DNA of 64,000 bases from Neobacillus dielmonensis (GTDB lineage: Bacteria; Bacillota; Bacilli; Bacillales; Cytobacillaceae): NCBI RefSeq assembly GCF_000612665.1, contig NZ_HG942044.1, forward strand, positions 44,372-108,371, in the 5' to 3' direction. This document shows positions 19,186 through 28,652 of this stretch, piece after piece; position 1 is the stretch's first letter; each line of letters begins with the position of its first letter. Under the pieces are notes generated by a model that did not search any database, was not told where the DNA came from, and saw only the letters and a program-made list of their open reading frames with translations. The position numbers and the translations under genes are program-made.

Positions 19186-19641
19186 ATGGCAAACGAAGTG
19201 GAACCTTTTTTAATTAAGCCTTTATTTGAAGAACTCCAGAAAGAGAGATTTGTGACTATCGCCACAATTGATTATGAAAAGGGAGGGCCAAATGTCAGTG
19301 CCATTTCTTGGGTACTAGCAAAGGATCACCATACGATTTGTTTTGCGGTAGATAATCGGTCACGAATCCTGGAAAATATTAAAAGGAATAAACAGGGAGT
19401 CATCATTTTAATTGCAAATGAATCCACCTATTCCATTTCGGGTGAAGTAACTATAAAAGAAGAGACTCTAAAAGAACTTCCATTAAACCTTGCTTTACTG
19501 GAAATGAAAGTTAATGAAGTAAGAGATGTTATGTTTTATGGCTCTAGAATCATAAGCGAGGTTCAATATGATAAAACATATGATAAAAATGCTGCGGAAA
19601 GGTTAGACCACCAAGTAATGGGGGCATTAAAAAAAGCTTAG
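19186..19641 (+). CDS. Pyridoxamine 5'-phosphate oxidase-like flavin-binding protein
   Basis: A 151-residue protein with the split-barrel FMN-binding pattern: FEELQKERFVTIATIDYEKGGPNVSAISWV, then ICFAVDNRSRILENIKRNKQGVIILI. This resembles the small PPOX-related family of general stress proteins rather than true PNPOx, which is longer. Substrate and cofactor (FMN, F420 or haem) cannot be told from sequence. The ATG follows AAAGGGGC. Its stop codon sits inside a palindromic terminator. Confidence 0.78.
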   Translation: MANEVEPFLIKPLFEELQKERFVTIATIDYEKGGPNVSAISWVLAKDHHTICFAVDNRSRILENIKRNKQGVIILIANESTYSISGEVTIKEETLKELPLNLALLEMKVNEVRDVMFYGSRIISEVQYDKTYDKNAAERLDHQVMGALKKA

Positions 19642-19668
19642 GATATCCTAAGCTTTTTGGCACTTTTT
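19631..19668. terminator. Palindromic bidirectional terminator
   Basis: A 28-bp perfect palindrome AAAAAGCTTAGGAT/ATCCTAAGCTTTTT (19631-19658), then GGCACTTTTTT. It serves both the PPOX gene and ylaJ, which converge. Confidence 0.9.
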
Positions 19669-19673
19669 TATTA

Positions 19674-20258
19674 TTACTTTTGATAATTTGACTGCTTTTC
19701 TTGCTCTTTTTTAAGTTTATTTTCCTGGTTAGCAGGTAGCTTTTCATCCTGCTGATCCGTAGCATTTTTGGGAGATGGGGTAATAAGGTTTCCTGGTACT
19801 TCTGGCATTAATCGTCCTGCAATATCTGCAAGTTCCTCCATAATCCCCTGTACCGGTCTACCGTTTTTAATATCTGCTTGAACCTCTTTTAAGCGCTGGT
19901 AGGTGTCGGCATCAGCTACCACTATCGCCTTTGCACCATATGGATCCTTACTTAAACTTTCAGCAACTGAATATTTGATGGTTCCCACTTCTGATCGATC
20001 AATCTTAGAGTTTACATCAATCCCAACAATTGCGTAATTCCCTAAAACGACAGCCGTTGCGTCATTAACATCGTGAACACTCGTCGCAAGACTAACTAAT
20101 CGTTTGGAGATTTGCTGCCCCGTTTTTCGATCTACATTTTCTATATTAGTATTTTTAACTTTTACCATTGAATTATTCTGGGCATTATTCTCCTTATTAA
20201 TGTTGTTGCACCCGATAAGGAAAAGGGAAACCATGGCAATCATGACCAATCTCTTCAT
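19674..20258 (-). CDS. ylaJ: YhcN/YlaJ family sporulation lipoprotein
   Basis: The 194-residue product has a lipoprotein signal (basic start, VMIAMVSLFLI, lipobox LIGC with Cys17), then an Asn-rich linker. The YhcN/YlaJ domain follows (TGQQISKRLVSLATSVHDVNDATAVVLGNYAIVGIDV, then AVAESLSKDPYG-type region), and a Lys/Gln-rich tail. Family members are made in the forespore and lie in the spore inner membrane region. GGAGGGATTTT precedes the ATG. It diverges from ylaK, as in B. subtilis. Confidence 0.9.
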   Translation of the reverse strand: MKRLVMIAMVSLFLIGCNNINKENNAQNNSMVKVKNTNIENVDRKTGQQISKRLVSLATSVHDVNDATAVVLGNYAIVGIDVNSKIDRSEVGTIKYSVAESLSKDPYGAKAIVVADADTYQRLKEVQADIKNGRPVQGIMEELADIAGRLMPEVPGNLITPSPKNATDQQDEKLPANQENKLKKEQEKQSNYQK

Positions 20259-20458
20259 AAAATCCCTCCAAAAGGCTTATTTCATGTTATAAAAATAGGA
20301 TATAAATCTTTCGTCATATTTCTGTGAATTGCTAACATTTATTGTGCGGATTTTCTTCTATCTTTATTCCAATAAACATATATTTTACCAAAGTCCATCT
20401 ACTATTCGGATTGACACTACGAGAACAAATCTATACAACGTGAGACGGAGGCGTCGCT

Positions 20459-21787
20459 TTGAGTAAAATATACGTGTTGGATACAAATGTCTTATTACAA
20501 GACCCGTATTCCATTTTCTCCTTTGAAGATAATGAGGTTGTTATTCCAGCAGTAGTTCTAGAAGAAGTGGACTCAAAGAAAAGGTACATGGATGAAATTG
20601 GGAGAAATGCCCGGCATGTATCAAGATTAATTGATGGTTTAAGGGCATCAGGAAAACTTCATGAAAAGATCCCGCTTGAAAATGGAGGAACCATCCGCAT
20701 TGAATTAAATCACCGCTCTTTTCATGAACTTCAGGAAATTTTCATTGAAAAAACGAATGATAATCGTATCCTTGCAGTGGCAAAGAACTTATATCTTGAG
20801 GAATTGACAAAGGAGAATGGCAAACAGGTAACTCTTGTGAGCAAGGATGCTTTGGTCCGAGTAAAGGCGGATGCAATCGGACTGCATGCAGAAGACTTTC
20901 TCAATGACCGGGTAGTAGAAATAGACTCTATTTATACGGGATTTGTTGAGGCTTTTGTCCCTGTTGAGATACTAAATAAGTATTATGAAGCGGGAGAACT
21001 GTCTCTTGTTACGATAGGTGCTTATCACTTTTATCCAAATCAATTTGTGATTTTAAAAGACGCACTTGGGAGTTCTGCTTCAGCAGTTGGGATTGTGGAT
21101 AGGACAGCTAAGAAATTAAAAAAGCTAGCCTTAAATCAAGAGCATTTATGGGGGATTCACTCGCGAAATGTTCAGCAAACAATGGCCATTGAATTGTTGT
21201 TGCGAAAAGATATACCCCTAGTTACTTTAACTGGTAAAGCAGGGACAGGAAAAACATTGCTTGCCCTGGCAGCTGGTTTAATGCAAACAGAAGATTTCCA
21301 AGCTTATAAAAAGCTGCTAGTAGCCAGGCCTATTGTACCGGTTGGTAAAGATTTGGGGTTCTTACCTGGAGAAAAACAAGAAAAGCTGAGACCATGGATG
21401 CAACCGATCTACGATAATTTGGAATATCTATTTAATACAAAAAAGCCTGGTGAATTGGATGCCATCTTAGCAGGGATGGGTTCGATTGAAGTAGAAGCTC
21501 TGACTTACATTCGTGGCAGAAGCCTGCCGAAACAGTTCATCATAATTGATGAGGCACAGAACTTAACAAAGCATGAAGTAAAAACGATCCTAACAAGGGT
21601 TGGTGAGGATAGCAAAATTGTTCTGATGGGAGACCCTGAACAAATTGACCATCCTTACCTTGATGCCTATAATAATGGATTGACCTATGTTGTCGAAAAG
21701 TTTAAAGACCAAGTCATTTCCGGACATGTAAAATTGTTAAAAGGAGAACGGTCAGGTTTGGCCAGACTCGCCGCAGATTTACTTTAG
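20459..21787 (+). CDS. ylaK: PIN-PhoH ATPase YlaK (PhoH2 type)
   Basis: A 442-residue two-domain protein: N-terminal PIN ribonuclease domain (YVLDTNVLLQDP with catalytic Asp8, later ELTKENGKQVTLVSKD) and C-terminal PhoH ATPase (Walker A LTGKAGTGKT near residue 260, Walker B IIDEAQNLT, then GDPEQID). PhoH2 proteins are RNA helicases/ribonucleases in other bacteria. TTG at 20459 follows GACGGAGGCG. Terminator shared with the next gene. Confidence 0.93.
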   Translation: MSKIYVLDTNVLLQDPYSIFSFEDNEVVIPAVVLEEVDSKKRYMDEIGRNARHVSRLIDGLRASGKLHEKIPLENGGTIRIELNHRSFHELQEIFIEKTNDNRILAVAKNLYLEELTKENGKQVTLVSKDALVRVKADAIGLHAEDFLNDRVVEIDSIYTGFVEAFVPVEILNKYYEAGELSLVTIGAYHFYPNQFVILKDALGSSASAVGIVDRTAKKLKKLALNQEHLWGIHSRNVQQTMAIELLLRKDIPLVTLTGKAGTGKTLLALAAGLMQTEDFQAYKKLLVARPIVPVGKDLGFLPGEKQEKLRPWMQPIYDNLEYLFNTKKPGELDAILAGMGSIEVEALTYIRGRSLPKQFIIIDEAQNLTKHEVKTILTRVGEDSKIVLMGDPEQIDHPYLDAYNNGLTYVVEKFKDQVISGHVKLLKGERSGLARLAADLL

Positions 21788-21790
21788 CTA

Positions 21791-21825
21791 AAAAAACGGG
21801 AGCCAAATTGGCACCCGTCTATTTT
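21791..21825. terminator. Bidirectional terminator of ylaK and the ylaL-position gene
   Basis: ACGGG-GCC (21796-21804) pairs with GGC-CCCGT (21810-21818), with one A/A mismatch. AAAAAA precedes it and CTATTTT follows. Confidence 0.78.
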
Positions 21826-22316
21826 ACTGTAAACCCTTTTACATTTTTTATTGGTGAATCTTGATTAGAACCATCTCCGTAGTAAATATGGACAGGGCCA
21901 TCCTCTTTGATAGGTTTGCCTGAATCCGCAAACTTTAGAATCAGTTCATTCGCATCCTCAAGTGGGAGTTCGTAATCCTGATCTTTAGCATGGATAATCA
22001 ACGCCTTTGCATCACTCGCTGGTTCGGAATTGCGCAAAAAAGGCTCGAATTTGATTCCAAAGGTTCCTGTCATTACCTTAACTTTTTCAAATTGTTTTTC
22101 AGTTTTTAATGTGGGAGGAAAAATAGCCCCTTCCATAATTTCTCGGTCCCAATGCTTTGATACTGATTTTGTATACTCTTCATTTAAATCAGATTTTTGG
22201 TTTTGCCTTGAGAAATAAGTCGTTAAATCAACTTTCCGATCGTCAAAAATCCATGTACCCGGATCTAATGTTATGGTGAATTTTACATTTCCCGATATAT
22301 GCAAAATATTTTCCAT
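21819..22316 (-). CDS. Conserved hypothetical protein at the ylaL position
   Basis: A 165-residue soluble protein (NILHISGNVKFTITLDPGTWIFDDRKVDL, then MEGAIFPPTLKTEKQFEKVKV, ending HIYYGDGSNQDSPIKNVKGF). It lies between ylaK and ylaN, where B. subtilis has ylaL, and the size is similar; I could not confirm homology. Relatives are sometimes labelled peptidyl-prolyl isomerase, but I see no PPIase motif. TAGGGGGTATAGAAA precedes the ATG. Confidence 0.7.
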   Translation of the reverse strand: MENILHISGNVKFTITLDPGTWIFDDRKVDLTTYFSRQNQKSDLNEEYTKSVSKHWDREIMEGAIFPPTLKTEKQFEKVKVMTGTFGIKFEPFLRNSEPASDAKALIIHAKDQDYELPLEDANELILKFADSGKPIKEDGPVHIYYGDGSNQDSPIKNVKGFTVK

Positions 22317-22479
22317 TTTCTATACCCCCTATTTGTCGACAATATTAAGTATATCTTTTTATTGGATGAATGTCATTTGTAACTCTTATCTCTAAAAACC
22401 TTATTGTTCTTGCAATTTTTCTCTGCAGGGGGTAAAATTTATAGATAAGTTGAATAATCGCTCTGAAGTGGGGGGATCA

Positions 22480-22764
22480 ATGTTGGCGTCTGAAATGATC
22501 GTAAATCACCAGGAAAAAGCCTTTGCCTTACTGCAGGCTGACGCTGAAAAAATATTAAAGCTTATCAAAGTGCAAATGGACAATCTTACGATGCCTCAAT
22601 GCCCTCTTTATGAAGAGGTATTGGATACACAGATGTTTGGCCTATCCAGAGAAATTGACTTTGCTGTACGATTGGGTTTAATCGACAGTAAGGAAGGAAA
22701 GGCAATTTTAGATAAATTAGAAAGAGAATTATCTGCGCTTCATGAAGCTTTTTTGAAAAAATAA
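22480..22764 (+). CDS. ylaN: YlaN, UPF0358 family
   Basis: A 94-residue protein with the invariant block [20 protein letters not shown] followed by [12 protein letters not shown]. YlaN is linked to iron homeostasis: it binds Fe(II), interacts with Fur, and is needed under iron limitation in Bacillus and Staphylococcus. The ATG at 22480 lies four bases after GGGGGG; TTG at 22483 would give the MASEM start seen in relatives and is equally possible. Directly upstream of ftsW as in B. subtilis. Confidence 0.93.
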   Translation: MLASEMIVNHQEKAFALLQADAEKILKLIKVQMDNLTMPQCPLYEEVLDTQMFGLSREIDFAVRLGLIDSKEGKAILDKLERELSALHEAFLKK

Positions 22765-22772
22765 TCCAGGTC

Positions 22773-22803
22773 AAACTCAAACAATACGTTTGGGTTTTTT
22801 ATT
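22773..22803 (+). terminator. Terminator of ylaN
   Basis: AAACTCAAAC pairs with GTTTGGGTTT (one G-U) around 5 bases and runs into TTTTATTT. Confidence 0.88.
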
Positions 22804-22964
22804 TCCGTTATTTTCTCATTATTTTTCCTATCAATGTCTTTTCTATACCCCTTTTACAATTTCTTTATTAAAATGTTGTAACAAATAACCTTTTCCTCAA
22901 GTCATAATCGTAAATTTCTATTATAATAGATTGTATAAATCCATTTTGAAAATGAGGACCGGCA

Positions 22965-24167
22965 ATGTTTAAAAAAATATTGAAATCCTATGATTATTCT
23001 TTGATTATATCCATCATACTTTTGTGTGCTTTCGGCTTAATAATGATTTATAGTTCCAGCATTGCTTGGGCTGTTCAGAGATACAATGTGCCGAGTGACT
23101 ATTTTTATCAAAAACAAAAGATTTGGCTCATGTTGTTTGCAGTCATTTTTTTGACCACGGCTATTATCCCGTATAAAATTATGAGTTTCAATAGAGTCCT
23201 GGTCTTAATTGTCCTGGCTTCCCTTTTGTTACTTGGCGGTCTGTTTATGTTTGGAGACGTTGCCGGCGGCGCGCAGAGCTGGTATAAGGTCGGTTCGAAT
23301 AAATTTCAGCCTTCAGAGTTTGTCAAACTTGCTGTAATCATTTATCTGGCAGCGGTGTATGCCAAAAAGCAAGCCTATATTAATCAATTTAATAAAGGTG
23401 TTCTACCACCGTTAGCCTATTTATTTGTTGTTTGTTTTTTGATTATTCTCCAGCCTGATTATGGGACAGCCAGTATCATTGCCTTTATTTCAGCAACGAT
23501 TATTTTTTGTTCGGGCATGAACTATAAAACAATTTTAAAGCTGGTCACGATAGCTTTGGTTATTTTAATACCCGTTATTATCGCAATGAAAGGGGAAATC
23601 TTTTCGGAAAAGCGGCTGAGCCGGATTACCGTTCTAGATAACCCATTTGCAGATGCCCAAAATGAAGGGTATCATCTTGTTAATTCTTATATCGCCATAG
23701 GTTCAGGCGGAGTGAATGGGCTAGGATTAGGCCAAAGTGTGCAAAAGCTTGGCTACTTGCCAGAATCCCACACAGACTTCATTATGGCTGTTGTCGCGGA
23801 AGAGTTAGGAATTTGGGGAGTAGGTTTTGTGATTCTTTTACTTACATATGTGGTGTTAAGGGGAATTTATATTGGTTTGCAATGTAAGGATCCGTTTGGA
23901 AGTTTACTAGCGATAGGAATTTCAAGCATGATTGGAATCCAGTCGCTTATCAACTTGGCAGGGGTATCGGGTGCAATCCCACTTACCGGTGTTCCGCTTC
24001 CATTCATCAGCTATGGCGGATCGTCCCTTCTCTCATTGGCAGCTGCAACGGGAATCCTTGTCAATGTTTCCATGTTCACGAAATATGAAAAAAAATATAA
24101 ACATCAACAAGAGCATACCGAAAGAAGTACCTATTCACAAGATGGTAATGTTCTTTATTTAAAATGA
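22965..24167 (+). CDS. ftsW: Cell-division SEDS glycosyltransferase FtsW
   Basis: A polytopic membrane protein of 400 residues with about ten transmembrane helices. It polymerises lipid II into septal peptidoglycan with a class B PBP. SEDS signatures are GGAQSWYKVG followed by FQPSEFVKLA, NEGYHLVNSYIAIGSGG, LPESHTDFIMAVVAEELG and the C-terminal PLTGVPLPFISYGGSS. It could be a paralogue (RodA/SpoVE), but the ylaN-ftsW-pycA location fits FtsW. GAGGACCGGCA precedes the ATG. A TATAAT box at 22922-22927 lies upstream. Confidence 0.93.
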   Translation: MFKKILKSYDYSLIISIILLCAFGLIMIYSSSIAWAVQRYNVPSDYFYQKQKIWLMLFAVIFLTTAIIPYKIMSFNRVLVLIVLASLLLLGGLFMFGDVAGGAQSWYKVGSNKFQPSEFVKLAVIIYLAAVYAKKQAYINQFNKGVLPPLAYLFVVCFLIILQPDYGTASIIAFISATIIFCSGMNYKTILKLVTIALVILIPVIIAMKGEIFSEKRLSRITVLDNPFADAQNEGYHLVNSYIAIGSGGVNGLGLGQSVQKLGYLPESHTDFIMAVVAEELGIWGVGFVILLLTYVVLRGIYIGLQCKDPFGSLLAIGISSMIGIQSLINLAGVSGAIPLTGVPLPFISYGGSSLLSLAAATGILVNVSMFTKYEKKYKHQQEHTERSTYSQDGNVLYLK

Positions 24168-24170
24168 AGC

Positions 24171-24200
24171 GAAAGGAGGACGCAAATGTTCTCCTTTTTT
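24171..24200 (+). terminator. Terminator of ftsW; left edge of the accessory island
   Basis: GAAAGGAG pairs with CTCCTTTTTT, T-rich tail. From 24201 to 24384 there is AT-rich sequence with no gene seen. Confidence 0.85.
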
Positions 24201-24384
24201 CATTTTCACAATTCAAACGCAAAAACATCCTTACTTCACCCATGCCTCCCTTAGAACACTGATTTTTAACATAAAAAAACTGAATTTTAAATTTTGTTCT
24301 AAAAATCCAACCCATATAATTAGAACGAATGCATCCAAATTTACCAGTTTCTTATTCATTCTTTACACCTTCGAATTTAAGTGA

Positions 24385-24418
24385 ATTGGGTTGACTAAAA
24401 AATTGGGTTGACTAAAAT
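24385..24418 (+). promoter_or_regulatory. Tandem 16-bp repeat forming a promoter for the pectin operon
   Basis: ATTGGGTTGACTAAAA occurs twice (24385-24400 and 24402-24417, period 17). TTGACT of the first copy (24391-24396), a 16-bp spacer and TAAAAT in the second (24413-24418) form a sigma-A-like promoter 26 bases before the GH105 start. The repeats may also be the operator of a regulator. Confidence 0.6.
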
Positions 24419-24443
24419 CATCAACATCTCAGGAGGGGGAAAA

Positions 24444-25472
24444 ATGCCGCAATTAGTATTGGAGGCAAACAAAATTAGCCAAGCGATTGACCTTGTAGTG
24501 GAACGTACCTTTAGAATGGATTTCGAGTGGGATTGGCCAGGTGGAGTTGCCTTTTTTGGTGTAGCGGAAGCATATGAAGCTACTGGTGAAAAGAAATATT
24601 TACAGTATATTAAGGATTGGGTCGATGCGGAACTGGAGGACGGAATGCCGCCAATAACAGTAAATGCCTCGTCCATTGGACACATCCTGCTGACATTATA
24701 TAAAGAGACAAACGAAGAAAAGTATGTAAACTGTGCTATTCAAATAGCTGATTTTTTACTAAATGATGCTGAACGCTTTGCAGATGGTGTTCTGCAGCAT
24801 ACAGTGGGTGGAACAAAATATATCTTCCCCGAACAAGCCTGGGTTGACACGATGTTTATGGCTGGTTATTTTCTACTTAGGATTGGCCATATGCTTGAGC
24901 GGGAAGACTATTTCAATTTTGGGTTAAAACAATACCACGGACATGAAAGGTTCTTGCAGGATGACATAACCAATCTGTACTATCATGGCTGGGACAATAT
25001 CGGACAAAATCACATGTCAGGAATTTTTTGGGCTAGAGGCAATAGCTGGGCGGCCTACACAATGGCACGTGCACTTGAACTGGTTGAGGTACAGCATCCG
25101 TCCCATATGATTATAGCCGGTTCATTGCGTGACCAGCTAAGTGCATTGGTTCGGCTCCAGTCTGAAACAGGGCTTTGGCATACGATTGTGGATGACCCAT
25201 CTTCTTATCTTGAGACATCAGGATCAGCCGGCATTGCCGCCGCATTAATGACAAGGGGTAAATTGTATAACAAGTATATCCAAAGATCCATCGAAGGAAT
25301 CCTCGGCCAGATTCGTGAAGACGGTTCTGTTTTGGGTGTTTCGGCAGGAACAGCTGTTATGTATAATGCGAACGGATACAAGGAAGTTCCTTATAAACGA
25401 GTGCAAGGATGGGGACAAGGTTTAGTGTTAGCCTTCCTGTCGCTTCTGTTAAAAAGAGAAAATAGAAAATAA
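24444..25472 (+). CDS. GH105 unsaturated rhamnogalacturonyl hydrolase (YteR/YesR-like)
   Basis: A 342-residue (alpha/alpha)6-barrel enzyme that removes the unsaturated uronic acid left at oligosaccharide ends by rhamnogalacturonan lyases. WDWPGGVAFFGVAEAY, QAWVDTMFMAGYFLL (candidate catalytic Asp135), FWARGNSWAAYTMARAL and YKRVQGWGQGLVLAFLSL are as in YteR. There is no signal peptide, so it is cytoplasmic. The ATG at 24444 follows AGGAGGGGGAAAA. First gene of the island; GH88 is a less likely alternative. Confidence 0.88.
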   Translation: MPQLVLEANKISQAIDLVVERTFRMDFEWDWPGGVAFFGVAEAYEATGEKKYLQYIKDWVDAELEDGMPPITVNASSIGHILLTLYKETNEEKYVNCAIQIADFLLNDAERFADGVLQHTVGGTKYIFPEQAWVDTMFMAGYFLLRIGHMLEREDYFNFGLKQYHGHERFLQDDITNLYYHGWDNIGQNHMSGIFWARGNSWAAYTMARALELVEVQHPSHMIIAGSLRDQLSALVRLQSETGLWHTIVDDPSSYLETSGSAGIAAALMTRGKLYNKYIQRSIEGILGQIREDGSVLGVSAGTAVMYNANGYKEVPYKRVQGWGQGLVLAFLSLLLKRENRK

Positions 25473-25483
25473 TCCCAAGGTGA

Positions 25484-25513
25484 CCTGTGGAGCGTGTGAA
25501 TGGCTTCCACAGG
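25484..25513 (+). other. Intercistronic hairpin after the GH105 gene
   Basis: CCTGTGGA (25484-25491) pairs with TCCACAGG (25506-25513), loop 14 bases, then TTATTT. A weak terminator or processing site that could reduce downstream expression. Confidence 0.5.
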
Positions 25514-25561
25514 TTATTTGCAATACCTGATGCATTGGTATATAGAAGTGGAGGAATAGAA

Positions 25562-26233
25562 GTGGAAAAGCTAAATATATTCTTGGCTGGAGATTCAACC
25601 ATGGCAAATTACCCGAAGAATGAGGCCCCCATGGCCGGTTGGGGGCAAATGCTTCAAGATTTATTTACAGAAGAGGTAAAAGTTTATAACTTTGCGAAAT
25701 GTGGTGCTAGTACCAACACCTTTATTGAAATCGGGTATTTAAACATCATACATGATTTCCTTAAGCCAAATGATTATCTGTTTGTTCAATTCGGCCATAA
25801 TGACCAGAAGGTTTTTGGAACCCAGCCCTTTACAACCTATCAATCTAATTTAACGGAATTTGTTAATTCGGCCCGTGAAAAAGGGGCAACCCCCGTATTG
25901 CTTCCATCTGTCCACCGGAGAAATTTTGATGATACAGGAAAGGTAATCAATACGCTGGGGGATTACCCAAGTGCGGTGATGCAGTTGGCTGAAAAGCTGG
26001 ATGTGCCGTTAATCAATTTATGGTCAAAAACAGAAAAGCTGTATCAGTCCCTCGGACCGGAGGGATCAAAGCAATTATTTGTCTGGTTTAAAGAGAACGA
26101 ACATCCTAATTATCCAAATGGGATTCAGGAAAACACCCATTTCTGTGAACAAGGAGCATTGCAGATCGCAAAACTCGTATTGGAAGGCGTAAAGGAATTA
26201 CAACTGCCGATAGCGTCTTTTATTAAAGAATAG
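25562..26233 (+). CDS. SGNH-fold rhamnogalacturonan acetylesterase (CE12-like)
   Basis: A 223-residue serine esterase predicted to remove acetyl groups from rhamnogalacturonan oligosaccharides. SGNH blocks are visible: block I LAGDSTMANY (nucleophile Ser), the Gly in NFAKCGAST, block III QFGHNDQK, and block V ENTHFCEQGA (catalytic His). It has no signal peptide, unlike secreted RhgT types, so it acts on imported material. The GTG at 25562 follows GTGGAGGAATAGAA and is preferred to the GTG at 25487, which lies inside the hairpin. Confidence 0.87.
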   Translation: MEKLNIFLAGDSTMANYPKNEAPMAGWGQMLQDLFTEEVKVYNFAKCGASTNTFIEIGYLNIIHDFLKPNDYLFVQFGHNDQKVFGTQPFTTYQSNLTEFVNSAREKGATPVLLPSVHRRNFDDTGKVINTLGDYPSAVMQLAEKLDVPLINLWSKTEKLYQSLGPEGSKQLFVWFKENEHPNYPNGIQENTHFCEQGALQIAKLVLEGVKELQLPIASFIKE

Positions 26234-26264
26234 TTTAGTAGAATAAACATGGGAGGCGATGGAA

Positions 26265-28259
26265 GTGGCTAACAAGTTATATCATGGTGCAGCCTATTAT
26301 CCGGAATTGTGGGATGAAAAGGTTATTGAAGAAGATATAAGGCTAATGAAACAGACAGGCATCAATGTGGTTAGAATCGGAGAATTTGCGTGGTCCACTA
26401 TGGAGCCGGAGGAAGGCAAATTCGATTTGAGTTTTTTTGTACATATCATCGAGAGACTATATGAAAATGGGATTGAAACGGTCATGTGTACGCCTACACC
26501 TACCCCGCCAATTTGGTATACCCATGGGCATCCTGAGCGAATGTATGTTGATGGAGATGGAAAGGTAATGGGGCATGGTTCAAGACAACATGCCTGCACG
26601 AACCATCCCTATTTCAGGGAAAGGGCCGCATTGGTCACCGAAAAGCTTGTGAAAGCAGTCGGAAATATGCCAGGTGTCATTGGTTGGCAATTGGACAATG
26701 AATTTAAATGTCATGTCAATAAATGCATGTGTGAAACGTGTAAAGGGTTATGGCATGCTTGGCTAAACAAACGTTATGGGACAATTGAAAATCTCAATGA
26801 CGCTTGGGGCACGAAAATTTGGAGTGAATATTATCTGGACTTTAATCAGGTTCCACAGCCGGGACCTGCGCCTTTTCTGCACAACTCTTCATTAAGCACG
26901 ATGTATCAAATCTTTTCAATGGAGAAAATTGCCGAGTTTGCTGATGAACAAGCTGCTATCATCCGAGAGTATTCGGAGGCTCCGATTACGCATAACAGTT
27001 CCATTGCCTTTGGCGTAGACAATGAAAGGCTGTTCAAAAATCTCGATTTTGCTTCATTTGACACCTATGCAAGTATTGAAAACTATGATGCGTACCTGAT
27101 TAACAGTGACTTATGGAGAAACTTAAAATCGGGAACTCCATTCTGGGTGATGGAAACGAGTCCATCCTATGCGGCGTCATTAACAAGCTATGCCAGTCCC
27201 CATCCAAATGGCTATTTGAAGGTTGAGGCGGCGGCTGCTTATGCATTGGGAGCGGGCGGATTTTGTTATTGGCTTTGGAGACAGCAACGTGCCGGCTGCG
27301 AACAGCCGCATGGCTCGGTGCTGAGCGCGTGGGGAAAACCAACTGTTGGTTATGCAAACGTGTTGGAGGTGGAAGAGTTACGAAAGAAAATTGAACCCAT
27401 CATTTTGGCCACTAAACCGGCACAGGCTGAGTTGGCAATTGCCTATTCCGATCAGGCTAAGGCGTTCCTGGAAACTGAATCACACAGGAAATTGAATCAC
27501 AGGGCGCTAATGACTGACTTTTATAAACGGATACTATCGATGGGGATCCATCGTGATCTTATACCTGAAGGAGCCAGCTTAGAAGGTTACAAACTATTGC
27601 TTACCCCGTTTATTCCTTATTTATCGCCTGACTATATTGCTCAAGCAAAAACCTTTGTGGAAAATGGAGGTATCTGGATTGTCGGACCGCTTACTGGAGG
27701 AAGGACAGAGCATCATACGGTTCATACGGACAGGGCATTGGGGCAGTTGGAGGAGATCTCAGGTATCGAGGTACTTTATACTTATCCAATAGATGAAACA
27801 GGTTCAATAGGCCGGGCTTTTGACAAGTCTGCTCCATTAGGGCTGTGGAGTTCTGTGTTTGAAAATAGTAGTCCGGCCCAAGATGTGGGGATTATCGCAG
27901 AGGGACTCTCCCCAGGAAAAGCATTTATTTCGGAGAGAAATCACGGAGCTGGAAAAATTGTCTTGCTCGGGTCTATGGCCTTAGGGGAGAACGGAGATTT
28001 AATGCTGCAGAGCTTAATTGACCACTATTCAAACGAAGCGAATCTATCGTTAAGAACAGATGTTTCAAAGGGCACGATTGTTGCCCCAAGACAGGGGGAC
28101 GGGTACACGGTTTGGTTCGTTATCAACATGGATGGAAACGGAGGAAGTGTAACCATTCCCCAATCAGGAATAGACTTAGAGACAAATAATCCAATAGAGC
28201 CTGGAAGACTTGAAGTAGGCAGATTTGAGTGTAAATGGATTCGCTTTAATAAAAATTAA
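26265..28259 (+). CDS. GH42 beta-galactosidase
   Basis: A cytoplasmic retaining beta-galactosidase, probably acting on galactan side-chain oligosaccharides of pectin. The TIM barrel starts [13 protein letters not shown]. The acid/base Glu is in [11 protein letters not shown] (about residue 146) and the nucleophile Glu in FWVMETSPS (about 297). A Cys cluster ([11 protein letters not shown]) matches the structural zinc site of GH42. Trimerisation and small C-terminal beta domains follow. The GTG at 26265 is eight bases after GGGAGG; the ATG at 26259 is too close. Confidence 0.92.
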   Translation: MANKLYHGAAYYPELWDEKVIEEDIRLMKQTGINVVRIGEFAWSTMEPEEGKFDLSFFVHIIERLYENGIETVMCTPTPTPPIWYTHGHPERMYVDGDGKVMGHGSRQHACTNHPYFRERAALVTEKLVKAVGNMPGVIGWQLDNEFKCHVNKCMCETCKGLWHAWLNKRYGTIENLNDAWGTKIWSEYYLDFNQVPQPGPAPFLHNSSLSTMYQIFSMEKIAEFADEQAAIIREYSEAPITHNSSIAFGVDNERLFKNLDFASFDTYASIENYDAYLINSDLWRNLKSGTPFWVMETSPSYAASLTSYASPHPNGYLKVEAAAAYALGAGGFCYWLWRQQRAGCEQPHGSVLSAWGKPTVGYANVLEVEELRKKIEPIILATKPAQAELAIAYSDQAKAFLETESHRKLNHRALMTDFYKRILSMGIHRDLIPEGASLEGYKLLLTPFIPYLSPDYIAQAKTFVENGGIWIVGPLTGGRTEHHTVHTDRALGQLEEISGIEVLYTYPIDETGSIGRAFDKSAPLGLWSSVFENSSPAQDVGIIAEGLSPGKAFISERNHGAGKIVLLGSMALGENGDLMLQSLIDHYSNEANLSLRTDVSKGTIVAPRQGDGYTVWFVINMDGNGGSVTIPQSGIDLETNNPIEPGRLEVGRFECKWIRFNKN

Positions 28260-28278
28260 ACTTTGGGAGGAAGAACGA

Positions 28279-28593
28279 ATGATTCGAAAAGCATCAGTAA
28301 TGAAAGTGTTCCCGGGTTATCATGACGAGTATAAAAAACGCCATGACCAGTTATGGCCCGAAATGGAACTTGAATTAAAAAATCATGGGGCCCATCATTA
28401 TTCGATTTTTTTAGATGAGCGGACCAATAACCTGTTTGCCTATGTGGAAATTGAAAGCGAAGACAAGTGGAACAAAATGTCCGAAACTGAAATTTGCCAA
28501 AAATGGTGGGCTTATATGAAAGAAATTATGGAAACAAATCCAGATAACAGTCCTGTATCTTATGAGTTAAAACAGGTGTTTTATCTAGATTAA
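28279..28593 (+). CDS. rhaM: L-rhamnose mutarotase
   Basis: A 104-residue ferredoxin-fold enzyme interconverting alpha and beta anomers of L-rhamnose. It shows [26 protein letters not shown], the [24 protein letters not shown] core and the [18 protein letters not shown] segment, as in RhaM/YiiL. The ATG at 28279 follows GGGAGGAAGAACGA. No rhamnose isomerase, kinase or aldolase gene is in the window, so catabolism must be encoded elsewhere. It ends this transcription unit. Confidence 0.92.
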   Translation: MIRKASVMKVFPGYHDEYKKRHDQLWPEMELELKNHGAHHYSIFLDERTNNLFAYVEIESEDKWNKMSETEICQKWWAYMKEIMETNPDNSPVSYELKQVFYLD

Positions 28594-28617
28594 TAGTTGA
28601 ATAGTAAGGTAGGAATG

Positions 28618-28648
28618 AGACCACCAGCTGCTTATGGTGGTCTTTTTA
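28618..28648 (+). terminator. Terminator of rhaM
   Basis: AGACCACCA pairs with TGGTGGTCT, 8-base loop, then TTTTAGAAA. The tail overlaps the left target duplication of element C. Confidence 0.92.
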
Positions 28649-28652
28649 GAAA

